DNA of 64,000 bases, taken from contig NZ_CP026730.1 of NCBI RefSeq assembly GCF_003369795.1, forward strand, positions 2,852,001 through 2,916,000, written 5' to 3'. The translations under genes were made by a program, and so were the position numbers. Positions 36,523 to 44,168 of the stretch are shown here, one piece after another (position 1 is the stretch's first letter; each line of letters starts with the position of its first letter). The notes under the pieces were generated by a model that was given only the letters and a program-made list of their open reading frames with translations, did no database searches and had not been told where the DNA came from. This DNA comes from Streptomyces sp. CB09001 (GTDB lineage: Bacteria > Actinomycetota > Actinomycetes > Streptomycetales > Streptomycetaceae).

Positions 36523-38439
36523 ATGGATCTTCGGCTGATAGAACCGATATACCAGAGAATCGGCAATGCGGAAGTCTCCCAAAAGGAAATCCCGGCCGCC
36601 GGTCTCGAATTCGGGGTGCTCGGGCCACTCGAAGTGCATATGAATGGCCGAGGTCTTACGGTGGGCGGCCCCCGGCAACGGGCCGTGCTCTCCGCACTAC
36701 TTCTCTCCGCTAATCAGGTCGTATCTTTCGACTCCCTGATAGAGGAGGTGTGGAACGGCCGTCCGCCCAGTACCGCACGCACCCAGGTGGCCATTTGCAT
36801 TGCCACACTGCGCAAAATATTCCGTACCGCGGGCTGGGAGCAGGAAACCATCATCACGGCCACACCCGGCTACATGCTCAGCCTCGCCGGCCACTCACTC
36901 GACTCGCTCCGTTTCGAACAACTGGTCTCCAGAGCCACCGAACTGACGGCGGACGACCGTCCGGCCCCGGCGGCCGAGGCGCTGCGCCAGGCCCTGGCCC
37001 TGTGGCGCGGCCCCGCCCTGGGCGGCGTCCACGCGCCCTTCGCCGAGACCGAGGCGGCCCGACTGGACGAGCAGCGCATGCTGGCCGTCGAACAGCACAT
37101 GGCGTTGCGCCTCCAACTCGGCGAGCACCAGTCGGTCCTGGGCGAACTCCAGGCACTGGTGGGTGCCTGCCCGCTGCGTGACCGGCTGCGCTACTACCTG
37201 ATGCTCGCTCAGTACCGTGCGGGACGGCGGGCGGAGGCGCTCACGACATTCCGCGACGGAATGCGGCATTCCATCGAAGAGATCGGTCTCGAACTGGGTA
37301 CCGACCTCCAGTCGCTGCACGACTCGATCCTGCGCGACGAATTCCCACAGCTCGGCGTCCTGGGCATAGCCGCGGCGCGAAAGAACCGGCAGCAGACCGT
37401 TCCGAGTCAGCTTCCGGAAAGCGACGCCTACTTCATCGGGCGTAGCCGGGAGCAGTGGTTGATGGATGATGTGCTGCTCGACGGATCGGCGCAGAATCCA
37501 CCCGCCATCGCCTACCTCACCGGAAGTCCCGGAATCGGAAAGACGAGCCTGGCGATCAACTGGGCGCACCGTGCGGCGCACAGATTTCCCGACGGGCAGC
37601 TCTTCGCCGACCTGCGGGAGGGCGGCCCGCTGGAGGTGCTCCACGAGTTCCTGCGCCAGCTGGGGCACGAGGGTCCGCTGCCCGCCGAGCCCGCGGAGGC
37701 GGCGGAGCGGTACCGCGGGCTGCTGGAGGGCAGGCGGGTCCTGATCGTGCTCGACCACGCCTCGTCCTACGCCCAGGTACGTCATCTGCTGCCCACGAGC
37801 GGCGGGTGCTGCGTACTCATCACCGGCCGGGCCAACCTGGACGAGCTGATGCAGAAGTACCGCACCTTCCGGCTGCGGGTCGCGCCCCTGTCGGACGACG
37901 AGGCGCGGGAGACGCTGGCCGGCGTGCTGCGGGACTCACGGGCGCAGGACGTCCCCGAAGCCACCAGCAGACTCGCCGCACTGTGCGGGCACTCGCCGCT
38001 GGCACTGCGGGCCGCCGCCGCCAGGCTGCTCACCAAGACGCACTGGCGCGTGCTCGACCTGGTCTGCCGGCTGGAACGTTCGGGCGACCGGCTGGCGGCC
38101 CTCAGCATCGGGGACGACTCGCTGCGCGCCCGGCTGGACCGCAGCATGCGGGAGCTGGACCCGAGAGTGGCTTTCGCCTACCGGGAGCTGAGCCGCCTCG
38201 GCGACGCGGACTTCGACGCGGCGCAGGCGGCCCAGGTGCTCGGCACCGATCTGCTGGAGGCCGAGGACCTGATCGAGACCCTGGTCGACGCGCAGCTCCT
38301 GGAGGCGGTCGGCCGCAGCCGCTGGGGCGGGATGCGCTTCCAGTGGCAGGAGCTGGTACGGCTGCACGCGTCCCACTGCCTGGCTGCCGCGGGGTCCCTG
38401 GAGACCGCGGCCCCGGTCGCCGCGGCTCTCACCGACTGA
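36523..38439 (+). CDS. cdaR: CdaR, SARP-family activator of CDA biosynthesis
   Basis: A 638-residue Streptomyces antibiotic regulatory protein. Domains: OmpR-like DNA-binding domain (~25-120, from LEFGVLGPLEV to TATPGYMLSL), bacterial transcriptional activator domain (~125-275), then an NB-ARC ATPase with P-loop GSPGIGKTS (334-342) and LIVLDHASSYAQVRHLLP as Walker B region. It ends after a winged-helix-like segment without TPRs, so it is shorter than AfsR. ATG 36523 is used, with AAGAGG just before it (spacing only 2 bases, unusual); TTG 36499 is an alternative. 28 of the first 77 codons end in A or T, against few later. Pathway-specific activator repressed by AbsA2~P. Confidence 0.93.
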   Translation: MDLRLIEPIYQRIGNAEVSQKEIPAAGLEFGVLGPLEVHMNGRGLTVGGPRQRAVLSALLLSANQVVSFDSLIEEVWNGRPPSTARTQVAICIATLRKIFRTAGWEQETIITATPGYMLSLAGHSLDSLRFEQLVSRATELTADDRPAPAAEALRQALALWRGPALGGVHAPFAETEAARLDEQRMLAVEQHMALRLQLGEHQSVLGELQALVGACPLRDRLRYYLMLAQYRAGRRAEALTTFRDGMRHSIEEIGLELGTDLQSLHDSILRDEFPQLGVLGIAAARKNRQQTVPSQLPESDAYFIGRSREQWLMDDVLLDGSAQNPPAIAYLTGSPGIGKTSLAINWAHRAAHRFPDGQLFADLREGGPLEVLHEFLRQLGHEGPLPAEPAEAAERYRGLLEGRRVLIVLDHASSYAQVRHLLPTSGGCCVLITGRANLDELMQKYRTFRLRVAPLSDDEARETLAGVLRDSRAQDVPEATSRLAALCGHSPLALRAAAARLLTKTHWRVLDLVCRLERSGDRLAALSIGDDSLRARLDRSMRELDPRVAFAYRELSRLGDADFDAAQAAQVLGTDLLEAEDLIETLVDAQLLEAVGRSRWGGMRFQWQELVRLHASHCLAAAGSLETAAPVAAALTD

Positions 38440-38450
38440 GCCGGAGACGG

Positions 38451-38492
38451 CGACGGCCCGTACGGCCCCTGCCGGGGACGTACGGGCCGTCG
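38451..38492. terminator. Bidirectional terminator between cdaR and the MbtH gene
   Basis: CGACGGCCCGTAC (38451-38463) pairs perfectly with GTACGGGCCGTCG (38480-38492); the 16-base loop contains its own CCCC/GGGG pairing. It separates two convergent transcripts. Confidence 0.8.
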
Positions 38493-38499
38493 TGTCCGG

Positions 38500-38715
38500 T
38501 CAGTTGCCGGTGCTCATCGCCTCCACGAGGCTCCTGGGCCGCATGTCGGTCCAGTTCTTCTCCACGTACTCCAGGCACGCCTCCCGGTCGGACTCGCCGA
38601 GGGCGACCGTCCACCCGGCGGGCACGTCCACGAAGGACGGCCACAGCGAGTGCTGCCCCTCATCATTGACCAGCACGAGGTAGCGGCCGTCTGCGTCTTC
38701 GAACGGATTGGTCAC
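38500..38715 (-). CDS. MbtH-like NRPS accessory protein
   Basis: A 71-residue MbtH protein, normal length. Conserved: [38 protein letters not shown] and the later [14 protein letters not shown], with the invariant tryptophans (SLWP, GW, NWTDMRP). MbtH proteins bind NRPS adenylation domains and are needed for their solubility or activity; in S. coelicolor this one is required for CDA but can be replaced by the coelichelin paralogue. Its GTG overlaps the stop of the upstream hydrolase gene (GTGA), so they are coupled. Confidence 0.96.
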   Translation of the reverse strand: MTNPFEDADGRYLVLVNDEGQHSLWPSFVDVPAGWTVALGESDREACLEYVEKNWTDMRPRSLVEAMSTGN

Positions 38716-40013
38716 GTCGCATTCCTTCCGGGAGCGTCGGGCTGGAGACTCTGCGCGGGTCGCGGACCCTGCCGACCCCGGTCAAGGTACTGAGACCGTT
38801 TTTCCATCCGATATCGATCCGTTTTCCCGCGGGCCGCTCGGCGTCCGTGGCTGAGGACCTCCGGGGACTGCCGGGCGGCGGTGTCGAGGCGGGGGCCGTA
38901 CCGCCGCAGCCGTTCGTCGAGGAAGGCGACCACCAGCTCCCTGGTGATGCGCCCGGCGTCGGCCGCGCCGAGCGTGACCTCCTCGCCCGCCGTGCCGGTG
39001 CGTTCGAGGAGCCGGGCGTAGTCGGTGAAGGACAGGTGCCCGGCGCCCCGGACCGACAGCCAGCGGCGCGGTCCCGTCAGGTCCCGCCAGGCCCGCTGCC
39101 AGGTGGGGTCGGCGCCGGGCCGGCCGTGCTCGCCCGCGCCGAGCAGCAGGAACGGCCGGTCCACCGGGCTCCTGCCGCCGGTGTGGACGGTGCCGTCCAG
39201 GTTGGCCGCGGCGGCGAAGCCGGCGTCGGTGCGCAGCGCCTCGAAGGCACCGGCGCCGCCCATCGAGTGGCCCACCGCCGCCACCCGCGACGGGTCGAGC
39301 CGCGGCAGCCCCACGGCGCCCGGCGACGCCAGCAGCCGCTCGCGCACGAAGCGGAGGTCCTCGGCGCGGGTGGCGGCGACCCGTGCGCCGTCCGGGTGCC
39401 GTCGGCAGGCCAGGCAGCCGGTCACGCGGCCGTCGGGGTGGCTGATCGCCGGGGCCTCGTAGGCGTGGTCGACCGCGGCGACGGCGTACCCGCGGCTCGC
39501 CAGCTCCTCGGCGAGCCCGGTCAGCGACGAGCGGGGCAGCGCGAAGCCCGGTGAGAGCAGGACGAGGGGCAGTCCGCGGGCGGGCGCGGGCAGCGGCGGC
39601 GGGGCCGTGCGCGCGTGGACGCGGATGCGGCCGAGCAGGTCGGCGGGCACGCCCTCGACCTGGTGGAAGCGCAGGATCAGCGCCGACTCCCGGGCTGTGA
39701 CGTACGCGGCGCGCGGCGCCCGCGAGGGCAGCGCCGGGTACCAGAGCGAGAGGGCCAGCTCGCGGTACCGGCCGGGGTTCCAGGGGTCGCGCCGGGAGGT
39801 GTCGCGCAGGTATGCGGTGCGCACGCCGACCGGCAGGGCGCCGGTCGGCGCGGGCAGGGCGGGCGCGGTCCACGCGGCGTCGGCGGCCGGTGCGGGCCGT
39901 GCGGCGGCCGTGCCGGGGACGCCCGCGCCGAGGGGCACGAGGGCCAGCAGCAGGGCCGCCAGGAGGGCCGCGCACCGGCGCGTCGGACGTCCGGCTCCCA
40001 TCACGTTCGGCAT
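38712..40013 (-). CDS. Secreted alpha/beta hydrolase, PAF-acetylhydrolase/lipase-like
   Basis: A 433-residue predicted secreted protein. Signal peptide: [27 protein letters not shown]. Nucleophile elbow [17 protein letters not shown] (GHSMG), oxyanion region [13 protein letters not shown], probable acid and base regions [13 protein letters not shown] and [10 protein letters not shown]. The layout matches platelet-activating-factor acetylhydrolase-type lipases. The C-terminal ~60 residues are basic and poorly conserved. It is co-transcribed with MbtH. A role with the CDA lipid tail or in membrane lipids is possible but not shown. Confidence 0.82.
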   Translation of the reverse strand: MPNVMGAGRPTRRCAALLAALLLALVPLGAGVPGTAAARPAPAADAAWTAPALPAPTGALPVGVRTAYLRDTSRRDPWNPGRYRELALSLWYPALPSRAPRAAYVTARESALILRFHQVEGVPADLLGRIRVHARTAPPPLPAPARGLPLVLLSPGFALPRSSLTGLAEELASRGYAVAAVDHAYEAPAISHPDGRVTGCLACRRHPDGARVAATRAEDLRFVRERLLASPGAVGLPRLDPSRVAAVGHSMGGAGAFEALRTDAGFAAAANLDGTVHTGGRSPVDRPFLLLGAGEHGRPGADPTWQRAWRDLTGPRRWLSVRGAGHLSFTDYARLLERTGTAGEEVTLGAADAGRITRELVVAFLDERLRRYGPRLDTAARQSPEVLSHGRRAARGKTDRYRMEKRSQYLDRGRQGPRPAQSLQPDAPGRNAT

Positions 40014-40176
40014 CAGCGCTCACTTCGTCGGAAGCAGGAACACCGATCACGCTAGGAGTGCAAAACACGAGGTGGAAGCGGCAACGGCGGTTTCATCACC
40101 TTGGTCGTCACAAGTGGATGCGATCTCCGTGGGCCGGCCGGTGAAGCGCCTGGACTTCCGTCGTCCGCCGTGCGCG

Positions 40177-40203
40177 CCGGCCCTGTCCTTTCGACAGGGC
40201 CGG
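40177..40203 (-). terminator. Terminator after the small secreted protein gene
   Basis: An 11-bp perfect stem (40177-40187 with 40193-40203, core GGCCCTGTC/GACAGGGCC) with loop CTTTC. It is 18 bp downstream of the stop at 40221. Confidence 0.7.
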
Positions 40204-40220
40204 GCCCGCGGGCGGGAGCG

Positions 40221-40658
40221 TCACATGAAGACCATCGTGAGGTGGGTGTCCGCCACGCCCGTGACGTCCTTGGGGCCGTACTCCGACTCGGTCGGGTCGT
40301 AGTCGAACTCGACGTAGGGCTTGTCGGTGAAGTGCGGGCAGGCCAGGGTGCTGGTGCTGGAGTCGGGTCCGGACGCCGTCTCCCAGTCGATCCACCAGCC
40401 CACGCAGCCGGAGTCCCCTCCGTTGAAGGGGCCGCCGGGCTTGAGGTCCTCGACGTGGCCGGTCACCCGTACCTCGCCGTCCTCGACGCAGACGGTGATC
40501 TCGCCCCGGCCGAAGTCCTCGGTCTCGCTGTCCGTGACACAGCCGGACGCGGCGGGCACCGCGGTTCCGGTGGGCGCGGCGGAGGCGGTCGTCGTCGGGA
40601 ACAGGGCGGCCGCGCCGATCGCGGCGGTGAGGGCCGTGGCGCGCAGGATTCCACGCAT
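40221..40658 (-). CDS. Small secreted protein of unknown function
   Basis: A 145-residue protein with a clear signal peptide (ILRATALTAAIGAAALFPTTTASAAP; cleavage after ASA). The mature part is acidic with three cysteines (SGCVTDSETEDFG, ITVCVEDGEV, DSGCVGWW) and a late TLACPHFTD, so four in total and possibly two disulfides. I do not recognise the family. It lies inside the CDA cluster downstream of prephenate dehydrogenase on the same strand. Confidence 0.8.
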   Translation of the reverse strand: MRGILRATALTAAIGAAALFPTTTASAAPTGTAVPAASGCVTDSETEDFGRGEITVCVEDGEVRVTGHVEDLKPGGPFNGGDSGCVGWWIDWETASGPDSSTSTLACPHFTDKPYVEFDYDPTESEYGPKDVTGVADTHLTMVFM

Positions 40659-40748
40659 GGTCGTGTCCCTTCCATCGGTGATGCCGGATGACGGTGGTGG
40701 CTCCGGTCCTCGGGGTGCCGGGTCCGCGGCGGTCCGTCGTCCCGGGGC

Positions 40749-41603
40749 TCAGGGCGAAGGGATGTGCGGCTCCCGGATACGGGCACGTCCGGCCACGCCG
40801 AAACGCAGGGTCTCCCGCAGCCGGACCGGGCCGTCGGTGTCCCCGGACCGGGCGGCGTCCCGCAGTTCGCGGGCCATCGCCTGCGCCTCGGCCGCCCAGT
40901 CGTCCAACTGGTCGGCGACGGGACCGGCGTTGGCGGTCAGGATGCGGGCCCAGCGTTCCGGGTTGGCGTCCGCGGTCCTGGTGACGTCCCGCAGGTCCTG
41001 GCCGGCGAGCCGTACGGCCGACTCGTCGCCGCCGAGCAGCCGCGCGGCGACCAGGCTCGCGACCAGGTGCGGGGCGTGCGAGACGAGGGCCACGGCGCGG
41101 TCGTGGGTCTCGGGGTCCAGCAGCACCGAGACCGCCCCGCACAGCGCGACCAGTTCCAGCGCGCAGTTCAGGGCGAGGTTCCCGGTGGACTCGGTGGGCG
41201 TGAGGGCCCAGGGCCTGCCGTCGAAGAGGTCGGCGCGCGGCTGGACCGGGCCGCCGCCGCCGACCACGGGGGCGCCGCCGACCAGGGAGGTCAGGTCGCA
41301 GCCGTGCGCCCTGACCTCCCGGTACAGCCGCACCTTGACGCCGGAGACGTCGGTGTAGCAGCGGGCCGTGCCGAGCTTCTGGTGTTCGGCGAGCACCGGC
41401 GCGACCTGGTCGGGCGGCACCGCGAGCACCGCGATGTCGGCCTGCCGCGGCGGTGGCGCCGCGAAGCCGGCCCCGCAGCGTTCGCCGGCCAGCGCCGCCT
41501 CGGGGTCGGTGTCGGTCAGGTACGTGGTCACGCCGTGCCGCCGCAGCGCGAGCCCGACGGAGCGGCCGATCACACCGGCGCCCACGATGACGACGCTGCG
41601 CAT
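40749..41603 (-). CDS. Prephenate dehydrogenase (TyrA-type)
   Basis: A 284-residue NAD-dependent enzyme. N-terminal Rossmann fold VVIVGAGVIGRSVGLALRRHG (GxGxxG), followed by DIAVLAVPPDQVAPVL and TDVSGVKVRLYREV. The C-terminal helical part contains LVGGAPVVGGGG and HDRAVALVSHAPHLVASLVAARLL, as in TyrA. It makes 4-hydroxyphenylpyruvate, the substrate of HmaS, so it supplies hydroxyphenylglycine for position 6 of CDA. Shorter than bifunctional chorismate mutase fusions. Confidence 0.92.
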   Translation of the reverse strand: MRSVVIVGAGVIGRSVGLALRRHGVTTYLTDTDPEAALAGERCGAGFAAPPPRQADIAVLAVPPDQVAPVLAEHQKLGTARCYTDVSGVKVRLYREVRAHGCDLTSLVGGAPVVGGGGPVQPRADLFDGRPWALTPTESTGNLALNCALELVALCGAVSVLLDPETHDRAVALVSHAPHLVASLVAARLLGGDESAVRLAGQDLRDVTRTADANPERWARILTANAGPVADQLDDWAAEAQAMARELRDAARSGDTDGPVRLRETLRFGVAGRARIREPHIPSP

Positions 41604-41642
41604 GCGTCTTCCCCTCCTCGGCCCGAGGCCCGCGCTGCTCTG

Positions 41643-41679
41643 CTCGGCTCGGCAGGCTCGGTCGGCTCGGCTCGGCTCA
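41643..41679. repeat. CTCGG pentamer repeats over the phospholipase stop codon
   Basis: Repeated (g)CTCGG units fill 41643-41676, ending in the CTCAG that contains the stop codon (complement 41677-41679). Confidence 0.7.
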
Positions 41680-42132
41680 GCCGAAGATCTTGACGGCCTG
41701 GTAGTAGGTCCAGGCGGTGCTGTTGCAGGCCGTGTTCTTCTCGCCGGTGTAGGCGGTGCAGACGCGCTTCATGTCCTCGTAGAAGGCGCTGTCGATGCGG
41801 CTCTTGTTGGCGTCGAAGCTGCCCGCCGCCTTGTAGTTGCGGTAGCCGAAGTCGTGGCGGGCGCAAGCCGTGTTGAACGGGAAGCCGAAGGGGTTGTCGG
41901 GTGCCTGGGTGCACAGGTCCGTGGACCAGTCGAACTCGTAGGCGGCCCAGGCGGACTGGTTCCGGTCGGCCGCGAGCCAGGCGTTCTGGCTGGACGCGCT
42001 GGTCTGGGTGAAGGAGGCGAGCACCTCGGGCTTGTCCGCGGGGGCGGCCTGGGCGGGCGCGGCGGCGACGCCGAGGGCGAGCGCCGCACCGAGGGCGGCG
42101 AGTGTGGTCCGGGTCCTGGTCGTGGTGCGCAC
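41677..42132 (-). CDS. Secreted prokaryotic phospholipase A2-like protein
   Basis: A 151-residue secreted protein. Signal peptide TTLAALGAALALGVAAAPAQAAP. The mature domain contains FPFNTACARHDFGYRNYK, the C-x-x-H-D-F-G-Y-R-N active-site segment of bacterial/fungal secreted PLA2 (His-Asp dyad), as in the S. violaceoruber enzyme, plus cysteines DLCTQAPDN, KRVCTAY and NTACNST that fit two disulfides. The known enzyme is calcium dependent. It lies inside the CDA cluster. Confidence 0.85.
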   Translation of the reverse strand: MRTTTRTRTTLAALGAALALGVAAAPAQAAPADKPEVLASFTQTSASSQNAWLAADRNQSAWAAYEFDWSTDLCTQAPDNPFGFPFNTACARHDFGYRNYKAAGSFDANKSRIDSAFYEDMKRVCTAYTGEKNTACNSTAWTYYQAVKIFG

Positions 42133-42217
42133 GGGCGGCCTCCAAGGTGGGGGGCGGATACGGCTCCACCACCTTGGCCGGGCCCGCTATGGGCCCCTTA
42201 TCGCACCGGTATCGACG

Positions 42218-42254
42218 AAGGGGCCGTGCTCCGGCAGCCGGAGCACGGCCCCTT
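42218..42254. terminator. Perfect 17-bp terminator hairpin
   Basis: Positions 42218-42234 pair perfectly with 42238-42254 around a 3-base loop CAG. It is located after the ABC permease gene (minus strand) and before the phospholipase start. Confidence 0.85.
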
Positions 42255-42277
42255 GGGGAGCCAGGACGGGCGGGGCT

Positions 42278-43072
42278 TCAGGCGTCGCGGCGGCGCAGGA
42301 CCGCGGTGCCGGCGGCGTAGGCGGCCAGCGCCCACAGCAGGAGGACCAGCAGCGCGGTACCGGCGCCGTAGGGGTCGCTGTCCTGGGTCAGCAGAACGGT
42401 ACCGGCGACGCTCGGCATGTAGTCCGAGGCGGTCTCCAGCCACTTGGCGCCGACGACGCCCATCAGCTGGGGCAGCGCGAGCAGGATCATGATGAGGGTC
42501 GTGATGGTGCCCGCGGCGCTGCGCAGGACGGTGCCGAGCCCGATGGCCATGACGGCGAGGAGGGCCAGGTAGACCCCGGCGCCGAGCGCGGTGCCGAACA
42601 GCTGGCCGCTGCTGTAGTCGCCGTAGTGGCCCATCAGGGGCGCGGCCACCAGGGTGCCCAGCAGGCTGAAGACGATGCCCGCGGCGACCACGACGGCGGC
42701 GACGACCAGGGTCTTGGAGCGCAGCATCCGGCCGCGCGCGGGCACGCTCTGCAGCGTGGTGCGGATCGAGCCGCTGGAGTACTCGCTGGTGAGGACGAGG
42801 GTGGCGAGGACCACGATGGTCAGCTGGGAGATGAGGAAGGCCTGCGAGGCGTGGTGCGGGGCGGGCATCGTGACGTCGACGCCCTTCTTCGCGCTGGCGT
42901 CGGCGGAGGCGCCGACCATGGCGGCGAAGCCCACGGTGAGCAGCAGGCCGACGGCCAGGTTCCACCAGGTGGCCCGCACGCTCCAGAACTTGGTCCACTC
43001 GAACGCGACGGCGCCCTTGAAGCCGCCGCCCTTCACGGGACCGACGAGCTTGGGGACGGTTGTAGTAGTCAT
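42278..43072 (-). CDS. ABC transporter permease (ABC-2 type)
   Basis: A 264-residue membrane protein with about six helices. The start region FEWTKFWSVRATWWNLAVGLLLTVGF and the loop SEYSSGSIRTTLQSVPARGRMLRSKTLVV are typical of ABC-2 exporters. It follows its ATPase with a 6-bp gap and must form one transporter with it. Location in the CDA cluster suggests CDA export or self-resistance. Confidence 0.9.
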   Translation of the reverse strand: MTTTTVPKLVGPVKGGGFKGAVAFEWTKFWSVRATWWNLAVGLLLTVGFAAMVGASADASAKKGVDVTMPAPHHASQAFLISQLTIVVLATLVLTSEYSSGSIRTTLQSVPARGRMLRSKTLVVAAVVVAAGIVFSLLGTLVAAPLMGHYGDYSSGQLFGTALGAGVYLALLAVMAIGLGTVLRSAAGTITTLIMILLALPQLMGVVGAKWLETASDYMPSVAGTVLLTQDSDPYGAGTALLVLLLWALAAYAAGTAVLRRRDA

Positions 43073-43078
43073 ATCCAG

Positions 43079-44032
43079 TTACGCCTTCTGGTGGTCCGGG
43101 ACTTCGGTGACCTGGGAGAGCGCGGGAGAGCCGTACTCCACGCTCGCGGCGGTGAGTTCCATGTACGCCTGTTCCAGGCTGGCCTTGCGCATGCTGAGTT
43201 CGTGGATCGGAACGCGGTGGTGGAAGGCGAGGTCGCCGATCTCCTCCAGGGTGCCGCCGACGACGAGGAGTTCGTCGGGCGCGGAGTCCGCGTTCGGCTC
43301 GACGCGCAGCCCGAACTCCAGCAGCTCCCGCCTGAGCACGTCGGGCTGCGGGGTCCGCACCCGTACGGCGGTCAGCGAGCTGCCCGCGATGACCTCCTCG
43401 ATCGGCGCGTCCGCGATGATCTTTCCGCGGCCGATGACCAGGAGGTGGTCGGCGGTCTCCTGCATCTCGCTCATCAGGTGACTGGACACGAAGATCGTCC
43501 TGCCCTCCGCCGCGAGGGACCGCATCAGCTCGCGGACCCAGCGCACACCGTCCGGGTCCAGTCCGTTGACCGGCTCGTCGAAGAGCAGCACCTTGGGGTC
43601 GCCCAGCAGGGCGGCGGCGATCCCGAGCCGCTGGCCCATACCGAGGGAGAAGGAGCCGATGCGCTTGTTCGCCACCTCGGACAGGCCCACGGTCTGAAGG
43701 ACCTCGCCGACCCGGGACGCCGGGATCCCGTTGCTGCGGGCCAGACCGAGCAGGTGGTGCCGGGCCGAACGGCCGGGGTGGCCGGCGCGGGCGTCGAGCA
43801 GCGCACCGACCTCCCGCAACGGGTGCCGCAGCTCCTCGTAGCGCTTGCCGCCCACCAGGGCCCGCCCCGAGGTGGGCGCGTCCAGACCGACGATCATGCG
43901 CATCGTCGTCGACTTTCCCGCGCCGTTCGGGCCGAGGAATCCGGTGACCTTTCCCGGATTGATCTCGAACGAGAGGTCCGAGACGGCCGTCTTGTCGCCG
44001 TACCGCTTGGTCAGTCGGTCCAAAGTGATCAT
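43079..44032 (-). CDS. ABC transporter ATP-binding protein
   Basis: A 317-residue ATPase of the drug-resistance exporter type. Walker A GFLGPNGAGKSTTMRMIVGL, signature SFSLGMGQRLGIAAALLG, Walker B KVLLFDEPVNGLDP, and switch His in IFVSSHLMSEMQETADH. The C-terminal ~90 residues are the extra domain of this class. First gene of the two-gene unit, divergent from absA1 (136-bp spacer). Likely CDA export; it may be regulated with absA. Confidence 0.92.
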   Translation of the reverse strand: MITLDRLTKRYGDKTAVSDLSFEINPGKVTGFLGPNGAGKSTTMRMIVGLDAPTSGRALVGGKRYEELRHPLREVGALLDARAGHPGRSARHHLLGLARSNGIPASRVGEVLQTVGLSEVANKRIGSFSLGMGQRLGIAAALLGDPKVLLFDEPVNGLDPDGVRWVRELMRSLAAEGRTIFVSSHLMSEMQETADHLLVIGRGKIIADAPIEEVIAGSSLTAVRVRTPQPDVLRRELLEFGLRVEPNADSAPDELLVVGGTLEEIGDLAFHHRVPIHELSMRKASLEQAYMELTAASVEYGSPALSQVTEVPDHQKA

Positions 44033-44168
44033 CGCCTGGTGGCTCCTTCCAAAGTCACGTCCTCAACGCTAGGGAGGGGCAGGGGCCCGAAACATCTGGC
44101 GATCGGCAACGGCCGCAGTCGACTTTCGGCAGATCCGGCGGCCGGGGCCGCTCTTGTAGCGTGCTGGA

